Shown piece by piece: positions 7,204-15,017 of a stretch of 36,377 nucleotides of DNA. This DNA is from Bdellovibrionales bacterium RIFOXYD1_FULL_53_11 (GTDB lineage Bacteria > Bdellovibrionota > UBA1018). The position numbers were made by a program, and so were the translations under genes. Numbering within the stretch: position 1 is the stretch's first letter; each line of letters starts with the position of its first letter. The notes under the pieces were generated by a model. The model was not told the DNA's origin, did no database searches, and saw only the letters and a program-made list of their open reading frames with translations. The stretch lies in contig MEQJ01000099.1 of the NCBI GenBank assembly GCA_001770165.1, positions 3,903-40,279 of the forward strand, read 5' to 3'.

Positions 7204-10200
7204 ATGATTTCATTGTCAAGGACATTGCTCAGAATAGCTTCTTTAGCGGTCTTACTGTTTATACAGCCGTCATCAGCACAAGACGATTTTGTCGCCAAAA
7301 CTGTGGACATGAAAACCACAAAACTTGATGCAGAGGACAGCCGCGCTCTGGAAACGTGTTACAAGATTGCAAAACCATCTGAATCAATTTCTTGTGTTAA
7401 AAAGTTGCAGGCCGGATTTGTCGACAAACGTGATGTTTCCTGGAAGCGTTTTGTGCGCGAAATCCACGGTTTTTACAGAATGCACATCCAGGGTGAACCG
7501 GTAACGTTGTTTTCTGGAAGCAAGAAAAACCGGATTCCCGGATATCGTGAGAACGGAAAAAGATGTTCGCAGATGAGAACCACATACGAAGGATTGCAAT
7601 GCCTGGGAAGGGCGTTTGAACATGCTTATGATGATGAAAAAGCCGCAATTCCGGACAGCTTTGGCGATGAGCAGAGGGAATATGATAAAAAACGCATGAA
7701 AGGCATGTGGCGCGTTACAAACATATCAGTGGCCACTGCCTCGATTGAAACCGCAATATACTATGAGGGTGCCTGGGGCATTGCGGGCAAACGCTGCCGG
7801 CTTTTGAATGGCGAAAACTGCACGCTCACTCGCAAGCTTCCGGCAATGGCATCGATTGAATGGAATCCGGTCGGGATGACCGCTTATGTGGATGCCGGCA
7901 GACCACCAACGCCCGAAGCCTCGCAAACACCAGGATGTCCGGCAAATGCCTGCGCGGCCGGGACCGGGCGCGGGGCAATTGATGCGGTTGCCACCGGAGA
8001 CGCGGGTGCCATCGAATATGATTCCGCAAAAGACGCAATCAAGGACACACTCGGTCAAAACGGCAATGATGAAAATGGAAATGCCGCGGAAGATGATTTT
8101 TATAGGAATTTCTTCAGGCGTCAGAAATATCCGGATGATCTTATTCCTCGGGGAGACGGCAGGGGAGACGGCTGGAAGGAAACCTGCCCGGCATTTGTCC
8201 GTGGACGGAACTATATTCCCAGATCAGGCAAGTACGCTCTTGAAGAGGATGATTCCACTTCAGGCATTTTCAAACATCTTGGCTATGCAAACAGTACAAA
8301 CAATTTTTACATTGAAACTGTGCGGCGGTTTGCAAGGCAGACAGCCGAAACCATGGCTCGAAATTATGCGGTTCTTCCGGGCAAATCCGCGGGTATTGCA
8401 GCCGCAAGGCTGAAAACAGCAGCAATGTCATGCGGCATTAGCCCTGAAATTGACAAAATCCTTTCCAATACTAAAGCTACAAAAGAAAAGTCCGGGCAAC
8501 CGTCGCTCAGGGAACTGTTTGCCTTCGAATCGATCAAGGACCTCCAGCGCATCGAAAGCCTGAAAAAGGAACTTGATGCCATGAAGGAAAAACATGGCGA
8601 AAAACCGAAGTGCTTTGACAGGATGGATTTTCGCTGCGCCGACATGCGCGACTTGCAAGGTGAAATAGACGCCATATATACCGCACGACCCCATCTCAAG
8701 ATTCTATGGAAAGGAAGCCGGCACTATCTGCGGGCGCGCCTTGGTGACATGACCTTTGAAGATTATGCCATGTCGCTTTCCGCCCGGCGCCATTCCGAGG
8801 TCAAAGCAGTTTTGCTCGACATGCTTATGGATTTTCGCAGTGCGCTTGACGGTGATCTGGACGACAAGCGCGTCCGGCAGAGTTCAAAAAGCATTTCGCG
8901 CATTCAGATCGAATTTGTCTCCGAAGCCTGCGGTTCGCCGGAGACGTTTGTAAAAAAACATCTTCTTTTCAACGATTCCTTCATGCGCTCGTTTATCGAC
9001 GACAATCCGGACGGTGGCTGGGTGTTTTGCCGTGAATTTGCAAAAACCGCTGTCGATAACAAGATCAAGAAAAGTGCTGCAGAACTCAGGATGATCGGCA
9101 TTGCGCTTGTGGCAATGGTACCTGGAGCCGGAACGACTGTATTTCTTTACGATCAGCACAAACAGAGACAAAAGCGCGAGGCCGAACTTGAGGGCGTGAC
9201 AACAAGATGCTTTGCCGGTATCGGCTCCTGCGGCGCCATGGATGATGCATTTGCGGAGTTGCAAAAAATGGGCAGGTTGAACGGCTGGGATATCGCACTC
9301 AAGCTGCTTGATGGTGCCGGACTGATTCTTGATTTCCATTGGCTCAGCGGGATGATCAAAACCATGAGTCAGGCTTCACGGCTTGCGCGGATGGCAAAAC
9401 TTCTCAATTCCACAAATGACACGGCCTTCTTGTCGAGAGTAGGCAGGCGGTTTGGCATCGGTGACGATCTCGCAAAAGCGCGCGGCAAACCCGGCGAGGT
9501 TCTTGAGTTGCTTGCAAGGGTTGATGCTAAGTCCCTCAAATCGGCATTTGACGAGTTTGGTTTTGCTTCAAAAACCAAGGGAATGAAGATTTCGTGGAAG
9601 GAATTTGGCGATGCCAGAGCACTTGCAACCGCAAAATTCCTTAAAGGCAGGATGGAAACTGCTCCAGATGAGGTTGACAGGATCGCGAGGCGCATCAACG
9701 AGCACCTGCCGCCGGAAAACCGGATCAAGCTCGAAGACAAGTCGAGACTGGTTGAAGAGATCATGCGCCGGGTGCGCGACAATCCACGTTTGATGCCGCT
9801 TGTGTATCGCGAAAGACTGACCGGCCGCGAAGTGGCGCTACTGGGCAAGGTGCTTGGAAGCCGTGATTTGCGAGCCACCATGAGGGGACTCCGGACCCAG
9901 ACGCGCAAAGGGGCAATAAAGTCCGGTGAAGCAATGACCACGAATGAGAAGCTTGACCTCACGGGATTTTACAGGCAAATGAGAGAGCGATCACGAGGCG
10001 CCGATGAAGCCGCCACCTATGGTGAAATCATCAAGATGATGAAGTCCGGAAAAATGAGTGCTGACGGCTGGGAAACCCTCCGGATCATACGCAATACATA
10101 CGAAAATGCCAAACGCCTTGGCATTCTTGACAAGCAGGGAAGGGTTGGGGGAGGGGTGATCGAACTTTTCCTGTCGGCATGGCGCAAGCGTGCAAGGATC

Positions 10201-10239
10201 ATCAAGGACTGCTGGCTTAAAAGCGGGAGATACAAATGA
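7204..10239 (+). CDS. Large cysteine-rich secreted protein of unknown function
   Basis: 1011 residues, no recognised family. Signal peptide at the N-terminus (MISLSRTLLRIASLAVLLF, cleavage near SSA-QDD). The first two thirds carry many cysteines, often in loose pairs (for example ETCYK with ISCVK, and KRCSQ with LQCLG), suggesting periplasmic or extracellular disulfides. A low-complexity, Gly/Asp/Asn-rich stretch lies near residues 230-310. A hydrophobic stretch (MIGIALVAMVPGAGTTVFLY, about residues 630-650) may be a membrane segment or buried helix. The last 300 residues are basic, helix-rich and almost free of cysteine. The ATG at 7204 was chosen over 7186 because AAGGGG ends seven bases before it. 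The stop overlaps the btpA-like start (ATGA), so the two are probably cotranslated. Confidence 0.75.
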   Translation: MISLSRTLLRIASLAVLLFIQPSSAQDDFVAKTVDMKTTKLDAEDSRALETCYKIAKPSESISCVKKLQAGFVDKRDVSWKRFVREIHGFYRMHIQGEPVTLFSGSKKNRIPGYRENGKRCSQMRTTYEGLQCLGRAFEHAYDDEKAAIPDSFGDEQREYDKKRMKGMWRVTNISVATASIETAIYYEGAWGIAGKRCRLLNGENCTLTRKLPAMASIEWNPVGMTAYVDAGRPPTPEASQTPGCPANACAAGTGRGAIDAVATGDAGAIEYDSAKDAIKDTLGQNGNDENGNAAEDDFYRNFFRRQKYPDDLIPRGDGRGDGWKETCPAFVRGRNYIPRSGKYALEEDDSTSGIFKHLGYANSTNNFYIETVRRFARQTAETMARNYAVLPGKSAGIAAARLKTAAMSCGISPEIDKILSNTKATKEKSGQPSLRELFAFESIKDLQRIESLKKELDAMKEKHGEKPKCFDRMDFRCADMRDLQGEIDAIYTARPHLKILWKGSRHYLRARLGDMTFEDYAMSLSARRHSEVKAVLLDMLMDFRSALDGDLDDKRVRQSSKSISRIQIEFVSEACGSPETFVKKHLLFNDSFMRSFIDDNPDGGWVFCREFAKTAVDNKIKKSAAELRMIGIALVAMVPGAGTTVFLYDQHKQRQKREAELEGVTTRCFAGIGSCGAMDDAFAELQKMGRLNGWDIALKLLDGAGLILDFHWLSGMIKTMSQASRLARMAKLLNSTNDTAFLSRVGRRFGIGDDLAKARGKPGEVLELLARVDAKSLKSAFDEFGFASKTKGMKISWKEFGDARALATAKFLKGRMETAPDEVDRIARRINEHLPPENRIKLEDKSRLVEEIMRRVRDNPRLMPLVYRERLTGREVALLGKVLGSRDLRATMRGLRTQTRKGAIKSGEAMTTNEKLDLTGFYRQMRERSRGADEAATYGEIIKMMKSGKMSADGWETLRIIRNTYENAKRLGILDKQGRVGGGVIELFLSAWRKRARIIKDCWLKSGRYK

Positions 10240-11051
10240 GAAAAAAGCCCCGTGGAGCACTGCCCAGACTGATAGGCGTATTGCATCTGACACCGCTGCC
10301 TGGTGCGCCCTGCGGGGCTGGAGCAGATCCTTCATGTCTGCTTGCTGAAGCGGGCGAGCGCGCCGTTAAAGAAGCGGTCATGCTCGAGCGGGCGGGATTT
10401 GACGGACTTATTATTGAAAATTTTGCGGATACCCCTTTTTTCAAATGCACCGTGCCGCCGGAGACGGTGGCAAGCATGTCGATTATCGCGGCGGCGGTCA
10501 GGGAGAGCGTAAAAATCCCGGTAGGAATAAATATCTTGCGCAACGACGGCCCTTCGGCACTGGCTGTGGCCGCGGTGACGGGTTGTTCTTTCATACGTGT
10601 AAATGTCCTGTGCGGGGTGGTTGCCACCGATCAAGGGCTTGTTGATGGGGATGCCGCCATGCTCATGCGGAAACGCATGGAGCTTTCAGCTGAAAACATA
10701 TCGGTTCTGGCTGATGTACACGTAAAGCACGCCCGCCAGCTATCCTCGGACGATATCGCACTTGCGGTTGAAGAGACCGCGCTCCGCGCGATGGCCGATG
10801 CGGTGATTGTAACCGGAAGCACCACGGGCCGGGCCGTTGACCTGGGCCAGCTCAAACTTGCCCGTGACGTCGCAAAAAAACACAGTATAAAACTTTATGC
10901 CGGAAGCGGCTGTACGGCCGCGAATATTTCAAAAATCAAACCCCTTGTTTATGGAGTAATAGTAGGCTCGGCCATCCGCAAGGGTGGAATGGCCGGCGCC
11001 CCGCTTGATCATGCTGCACTACGTGCTTTTGCACGGGCCTTCAAGCGATGA
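10236..11051 (+). CDS. BtpA/SgcQ-family TIM-barrel protein
   Basis: 271 residues matching the BtpA family: the opening IGVLHLTPLPGAP, then ERAGFDGLIIENFADTPF, a GINILRND strand, FIRVNVLCG, a VLADVHVKH segment, DAVIVTGSTTG, and YAGSGCTAANI near the end, laid out as a TIM barrel. In cyanobacteria BtpA affects photosystem I stability; in non-photosynthetic bacteria and archaea the biochemical role is not established, and sugar- or nucleotide-related roles have been suggested for SgcQ relatives. Nothing else here suggests photosynthesis. Linked by 4-base overlaps to the large secreted protein upstream and the tyrosine recombinase downstream, so probably the middle gene of one transcript. Confidence 0.88.
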   Translation: MRKKPRGALPRLIGVLHLTPLPGAPCGAGADPSCLLAEAGERAVKEAVMLERAGFDGLIIENFADTPFFKCTVPPETVASMSIIAAAVRESVKIPVGINILRNDGPSALAVAAVTGCSFIRVNVLCGVVATDQGLVDGDAAMLMRKRMELSAENISVLADVHVKHARQLSSDDIALAVEETALRAMADAVIVTGSTTGRAVDLGQLKLARDVAKKHSIKLYAGSGCTAANISKIKPLVYGVIVGSAIRKGGMAGAPLDHAALRAFARAFKR

Positions 11052-12310
11052 AACTGGGTCGGCTTCTTTTAAAAAAATTCAGATCCAAAAAGGGCGGTCT
11101 TCGCGTCCGCAACGCAATGACAAGTATCCATGTTCGCAGCGGGGGCAGACGGTCTCCGCTTTCCTTTCTCAAGACGCATCGTGGCTGGCGGATTGCCCGC
11201 AAAGTGAAAACCGTTGCGGTTGTTGCTGCCGTGCTGCCGACCGCAGCCCCGGCAGAAAAACCTGTGGCAATAAAGGCGGAGAATCCCCAGACGGGTTCAA
11301 TCATCACCACTTCCGACTTTGTCCGTCCCGGGGACAAGCTGCGTCAAAGCATTGAAGCATTCCTGGTGGATCAGAGATCGGAGCATACAAGACGCGCTTA
11401 TGGAAAAGACCTCAAGCGGTTTGTCCGGTTTCTGCTCGTGCGCAAGCTTGATCGCGGTCCGGAAAATCTTTCACGCATTGTGCTTATTGCCTACAAGGAA
11501 TCACTGTTGTCAGAGGGATTGCAGCACACCACGGTAGACAGGCATGTGGCTACACTGAGGAGTTTTTTCAGATGGCTTGTGGAAGACGGTCTTCTGGAAA
11601 AAAATCCTGCCGAGGGGGTGCGTTTTATGAATCCGCGACGACTTTCGCGCACGGTGGGTTTTACTGACGAGGAGGTAAAACGGGTGCTTGCCCAACCCAA
11701 TCTACATACCCGGACGGGCGCACAGCATTATGCAATCATGATGCTTTTGTTTTATTGCGGCCTCAGGCGCTCGGAGGTTTGTGGCCTCAGGACCGGCAAT
11801 ATCGCAACGGAACGCGGACTGGCCGTCCTCAGGCTCACGGGCAAGGGGGATGCCGAGCGTATTGTTGTCATGATCAAGCCGGTCTGGAACGCGCTTCAGT
11901 ATTATTTTCGCATTACCAGGCGATCACCCTCCACGGAACGCAAGGATACTTTTTTATTCAGCCCCATCCGCAACAACCGGACCGGTGAAACAATAAAGCC
12001 ACTCGATGCCTCCATGATTTTTTATATTGTCACCAGATATGCCCGCAAGGCCGGAGTGGCTAACCGTGTTTCGCCTCATTCCTGCCGGGCAACCGCCATC
12101 TCAAATGCCCGCGATCATAATGTGCCGGATCGTGCCATCCAGCAGTTTGCAGGCTGGGCATCCCCGGACATGATTACCCGCTATGACAAACGCCGCAGTT
12201 CAGTCGAAAAATCGGCTGCTCATGCCATCAATTACGGAGCGTGCGACAGAGCGTCGGATATGTCGCCGGTTGTTGCGTCGGCTCCGCAAAAAATGATTAA
12301 CAGCCCTTGA
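11048..12310 (+). CDS. Tyrosine recombinase (Xer/phage-integrase family) with long N-terminal extension
   Basis: 420 residues. Core: SAM-like DNA-binding N-domain (about 97-190, including SEHTRRAYGKDLKRF) and catalytic domain (about 200-385). Catalytic residues are visible: R240 in GLRRSEV, K266 in TGKGD, H344 and R347 in PHSCRAT, W370 in the usual His/Trp position (FAGWASPD), and nucleophile Y379 in TRYDKR. The set is complete, so the enzyme is probably active. About 95 extra N-terminal residues, basic then Ala/Pro-rich, precede the core; XerC/XerD are near 300 residues, so this is unusual. The start is supported by the ATGA overlap with the btpA-like gene. The 3' end overlaps the convergent HExxH gene by 14 bases. 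Chromosome-dimer resolution, or integration of an element, are both possible. Confidence 0.88.
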   Translation: MKLGRLLLKKFRSKKGGLRVRNAMTSIHVRSGGRRSPLSFLKTHRGWRIARKVKTVAVVAAVLPTAAPAEKPVAIKAENPQTGSIITTSDFVRPGDKLRQSIEAFLVDQRSEHTRRAYGKDLKRFVRFLLVRKLDRGPENLSRIVLIAYKESLLSEGLQHTTVDRHVATLRSFFRWLVEDGLLEKNPAEGVRFMNPRRLSRTVGFTDEEVKRVLAQPNLHTRTGAQHYAIMMLLFYCGLRRSEVCGLRTGNIATERGLAVLRLTGKGDAERIVVMIKPVWNALQYYFRITRRSPSTERKDTFLFSPIRNNRTGETIKPLDASMIFYIVTRYARKAGVANRVSPHSCRATAISNARDHNVPDRAIQQFAGWASPDMITRYDKRRSSVEKSAAHAINYGACDRASDMSPVVASAPQKMINSP

Positions 12311-12809
12311 AGCCGTACAATCTGGAAATTTCAGCGTGTGACAGTTTTTCTACAAGAACACGGGCATTGGGATATCTTGTTTCGAGAAACATCTGGTATT
12401 CCGGAAATGAATTCCTGAGTTCCGTCATGAATCTGTTTTGAAGGTCAAATGCGCCCGCTTCCACGGCAAGTTTCTGGAGATCGCTCTTCATTCTTCTAAG
12501 CCATACGTTCTCATCCAGGGCATGCGCAATTTCATGGATAAGAAATGGAGCAAGAACACCGATCGGAGTGTCCATATCCAGATATATGGTTCCACGCGAT
12601 CCGTCGTTCATGAAACAGGCCCCCACCGGCTGCCCCTCGCCAAGTACAGCCCTCAGCTTGGTCAATACTTTGACGGGGTAGGGGGCAATGGCAACCTTTC
12701 CGGAAGTATATAAAGGTAAAAAGGCCGACAGCATTTCCCTGCCTGTACGGACGCTAGAGATAAACTTTAATATTTCCCGGCTGTCAGCCGGAGTCCTGTC
12801 AAAATCCAC
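12297..12809 (-). CDS. Small HExxH metallopeptidase-like protein
   Basis: 170 residues with a zinc-protease motif H92-E93-I94-A95-H96 in LIHEIAHALDE and a downstream glutamate, E117 in LAVEAGAFD, suitable as third ligand, as in gluzincin-type metallopeptidases. No signal peptide, so cytoplasmic unless exported by a specialised route. The start is a GTG at 12809 with no good ribosome-binding site; the next Met (residue 26) would remove a region that looks part of the fold. It lies 115 bases downstream of the Imm50-like gene on the same strand and overlaps the tail of the recombinase gene. It may be part of the toxin-immunity locus (a processing protease or second effector) or independent. Family name not recognised. 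Confidence 0.6.
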   Translation of the reverse strand: MDFDRTPADSREILKFISSVRTGREMLSAFLPLYTSGKVAIAPYPVKVLTKLRAVLGEGQPVGACFMNDGSRGTIYLDMDTPIGVLAPFLIHEIAHALDENVWLRRMKSDLQKLAVEAGAFDLQNRFMTELRNSFPEYQMFLETRYPNARVLVEKLSHAEISRLYGFKGC

Positions 12810-12890
12810 ATAATCTTATCGACCATTTGGCGGAGTCATTAAGATGTGTCAGGCAAGACCTGAAAAAGGCTCTGTCCTGCGGTCGCATTC

Positions 12891-12922
12891 TTATTCGCGA
12901 TAATAACATTTATCGCGAATAA
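12891..12922. repeat. Perfect 13-6-13 inverted repeat, dif-like geometry
   Basis: Arms TTATTCGCGATAA (12891-12903) and TTATCGCGAATAA (12910-12922) are exact reverse complements around the 6-base centre TAACAT. Xer dif sites have two 11-base arms around a 6-base centre with inner ends TAA and TTA, and the inner 11 bases on each side here match that geometry. It lies about 0.6 kb from the tyrosine recombinase gene and two bases beyond the Imm50-like stop codon. There is no T-tract on either strand after the hairpin, which weighs against an intrinsic terminator, though an atypical terminator or a double operator remains possible. Confidence 0.5.
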
Positions 12923-12924
12923 AC

Positions 12925-13335
12925 TCATTTGCAGGATTGCTTCAAATACGGCGATATTTTTTCAAACCTGAAGCAGCGGGCCATTAATCGTATACAAGGC
13001 TGCTTTTCAGGTTGTTTGCGGACGACAAGAACGATTGAATTTTTCTGACCGGACAGCTCAATGCTGACATTCATGTTTTCCTGCCAGTCAGTTAGTTCTA
13101 TCGAACATAGCGGGAAAAATGATATTTCAAAAAAAACCGAATTAAAGTCGCCATTTTTCAATTTTACAGGGATTCTTTGCGGTGGCACGGGCAGGACAAA
13201 AGAGATTTTTGCGGAGGGCCCGTTTCTATCGAAATTGATAGAGTGCAATTCAATGCTGTGAAGGGAAGGGGATTGATAAAAAAAAGCCTCACACATTTTT
13301 GGATTGTCTGACAACTCATGCCACATTATTTCCAT
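12925..13335 (-). CDS. Imm50-like immunity protein
   Basis: 136 residues without signal peptide. The N-terminal pattern WHELSDNP, then SPSLHSIELHSINFDRNGP, ISFVLP, PPQRIPVKL, and later SIELTDW is the layout I know for Imm50-family immunity proteins of polymorphic toxin systems (W-H-x-L near the start, P-S-L-H followed by an E-L-x-x-I strand, L-P and a P-rich turn, G/D-W). It directly follows a nuclease-toxin gene, with a 10-base overlap from ATG 13335, or a one-base TAATG junction if the ATG at 13326 is used; both are plausible. Such proteins bind and neutralise the cognate toxin in the cytoplasm. Family call by eye, supported by context. Confidence 0.65.
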   Translation of the reverse strand: MEIMWHELSDNPKMCEAFFYQSPSLHSIELHSINFDRNGPSAKISFVLPVPPQRIPVKLKNGDFNSVFFEISFFPLCSIELTDWQENMNVSIELSGQKNSIVLVVRKQPEKQPCIRLMARCFRFEKISPYLKQSCK

Positions 13336-13799
13336 GAGTAATGATCCCTGGTTCCTTCTATGCGGCCATGACGGGTGTCTTCAACAGGCCTGACATTAAA
13401 ATGTGGCCCCTGATCCCCGACCCCGCCCTTTTCTCCAAAATGATGCCCTGCAGAATGCTCTTGGATGACAACAAGTTTTCCATTGGAAGGCCTTTTATAA
13501 ATGTATTCTCTGGACAGTTGTGGTTTGCCATTTGAATCAATGATTGCGCGCTCGTTTCTATCCGTAAGGGGCACCAGTCTTACTTGCAATGGCTTTTGGT
13601 TTGCCGGAATACCTAAATCCCTTTTTGCGCCTCCAAAGGCATGTGAACGGCTTTGAAAAAGTGGTTTTTCAATTGCAAGGATCTGTTTTGTTTCAATTCT
13701 GCAGCCATCTGCCAGTGCAATCGAAGGGGTTGTGACAGTAAAAGAGGCAACGCTTGCCAGAAGCAAAGATAAAAATAAAATAAATCTACTGGTTGACAT
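13326..13799 (-). CDS. Sec-exported HNH/EndoVII-type nuclease toxin (Tox-HNH-EHHH-like)
   Basis: 157 residues. Residues 1-30 form a signal peptide ending SIALA. The rest matches toxin domains usually found at the C-terminus of Rhs and related polymorphic toxins: SHAFGGAKRDLGIPANQKP, then LSREYIYKR, then the catalytic region with E114-H115, H119-H120 and H133 in GPHFNVRP, and H153-Y154 near the end. These are the conserved acidic and histidine positions of the EHHH HNH/EndoVII group, predicted to be metal-dependent DNases or RNases. There is no Rhs, CDI or PAAR carrier domain: a free-standing small exported toxin. A cysteine (C33) follows the signal peptide, but ADGC is a poor lipobox. It lies 36 bases after bamB on the same strand and overlaps the immunity gene. 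Confidence 0.72.
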   Translation of the reverse strand: MSTSRFILFLSLLLASVASFTVTTPSIALADGCRIETKQILAIEKPLFQSRSHAFGGAKRDLGIPANQKPLQVRLVPLTDRNERAIIDSNGKPQLSREYIYKRPSNGKLVVIQEHSAGHHFGEKGGVGDQGPHFNVRPVEDTRHGRIEGTRDHYSWK

Positions 13800-13835
13800 A
13801 ATATTTCTTATCAGACGTCGCCTGAAACCAAGAAA

Positions 13836-15017
13836 TCAATCATACGCGTCCGTAAGCACATGCGGACGGTTCGGTATCGGTGTTCTAAGCATGAATGCAT
13901 ACAGATTCCCCGCTCCGGACAGCAAATACAGCCTGCGGACATTTTGATCATATGCAGGAGTTCCGGAAAAACCGCTGCCATCACCGGCATTATAGCGATA
14001 AACACCCAATCCCGTATTCTTGTCGATCATATACAAATACTGAAAACTCGACCCAACAATCAGGTGTTTGTCGGTGACGACCATCTGCGTCGGTGCGCCA
14101 CCGTCCATCTCAAATTTCCAGAGCTGTTTGGCATTGTTTTTCTGGATTGCGTAGATGCTTCCGTCCGAAGAACCAAAATAAATCTTTTCGCCATCAATAT
14201 GAACGCGTTTGCTGCCTCCTGCATCAAAACGCCATATCACCTCGCCGTTCTGGCGTTTCAAGGCATAAAGCACGCCGTCATACGATGGAATGTAAATAAT
14301 GCCGTTTTCAAGAACGGGATGAGCATCCACGTCCGTAAATTTGGCTCCGAAATGAAGCTTGCGCTCCCATTTGAGCTGACCGTCATTGATCGAAAGAGCT
14401 ACAAGATAACCGTCGCTCAGGCCCGCAAGCACTTCACTTCCGTCCACCAGCGGCGCCGATGCCCCAAAAATGGTGGATGACTGCGCCGACCTTCTTTTGT
14501 AATGCCAGAGCCATTTGCCGGTCCCGGCATCAAAAGCATATATGGTGTCATCCGTGGTTGTTACAAACAGCCTGCCGGCGCTCAGTGTCGGCTGTGAAAC
14601 CATGGGATTGTGAAGATCATATCTCCATAATACCCTCCCGTTGTCTGCGTTGACACAATACAAAAAACCGTCGCCGCCACCGAAGAAAACACTTCCCTTT
14701 TCATGAGCCAGTTCACTGATTACACCTTCGGGTACCGGCAGCACCCATCTTGTTTGCAATGTTTTGGGATAAATCGATACAAGGCCGGTGCTTGAATTGC
14801 CAAATACCAGGGCGCCTTCGACCAGGATCGGATTCGAGTATTCAACCCCCCTGTCGCCGGTGAGAAACGGTCCATGCGTCTGAAACACCCATTTGCGGAC
14901 AAGAAGCTTCGGGTCCGCCTTGAGATTTTTATGGATGTTCCTGCCCGCGCAACCGGCGGAAAAAGATACCAGGGCCGCGAGTACGACTGCCATGGCTGGA
15001 AGCCCCGCTGCGTTCAC
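13836..15017 (-). CDS. bamB: Outer-membrane assembly lipoprotein BamB (PQQ-type beta-propeller)
   Basis: 393 residues. N-terminal lipoprotein signal with C23 in FSAGCAG, then a beta-propeller of eight repeated blades, each with a pattern like DGxLYAxxxxxGxxxWxx (examples DGFLYCVNADNGRVLWRY, DDTIYAFDAGTGKWLWHY, DGVLYALKRQNGEVIWRF). BamB is the eight-bladed lipoprotein of the BAM complex that helps insert beta-barrel proteins. It starts at a GTG that overlaps the stop of the upstream YfgM-like gene (GTGA), the same pair order as in Escherichia coli (yfgM-bamB-der), although der here is separated by two plus-strand genes. It could in principle be another PQQ-propeller lipoprotein; synteny favours BamB. 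Confidence 0.85.
   Translation of the reverse strand: MNAAGLPAMAVVLAALVSFSAGCAGRNIHKNLKADPKLLVRKWVFQTHGPFLTGDRGVEYSNPILVEGALVFGNSSTGLVSIYPKTLQTRWVLPVPEGVISELAHEKGSVFFGGGDGFLYCVNADNGRVLWRYDLHNPMVSQPTLSAGRLFVTTTDDTIYAFDAGTGKWLWHYKRRSAQSSTIFGASAPLVDGSEVLAGLSDGYLVALSINDGQLKWERKLHFGAKFTDVDAHPVLENGIIYIPSYDGVLYALKRQNGEVIWRFDAGGSKRVHIDGEKIYFGSSDGSIYAIQKNNAKQLWKFEMDGGAPTQMVVTDKHLIVGSSFQYLYMIDKNTGLGVYRYNAGDGSGFSGTPAYDQNVRRLYLLSGAGNLYAFMLRTPIPNRPHVLTDAYD

Noticed and set aside
9369-9962. Minus-strand open frame of about 197 codons inside the large secreted-protein gene
   Set aside because: Ser/Arg-rich composition typical of the complement of a coding frame; no motif, no ribosome-binding site.
12851-12865. 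Small inverted repeat TCAGG-caaga-CCTGA
   Set aside because: Only five base pairs with no T-run after it; too short to support a function.
12891-12922. Dyad as a standard intrinsic terminator of the Imm50-like gene
   Set aside because: The hairpin is well placed after the stop codon, but neither strand has a run of T after it and the stem is AT-rich outside CGCG. Kept as a possible atypical terminator only.
13695-13799. Toxin as a lipoprotein (SitA-like)
   Set aside because: A cysteine follows the signal peptide, but the preceding residues ADG do not make a lipobox (Asp at -2, Ala at -3). Cleavage after SIALA by signal peptidase I fits better.
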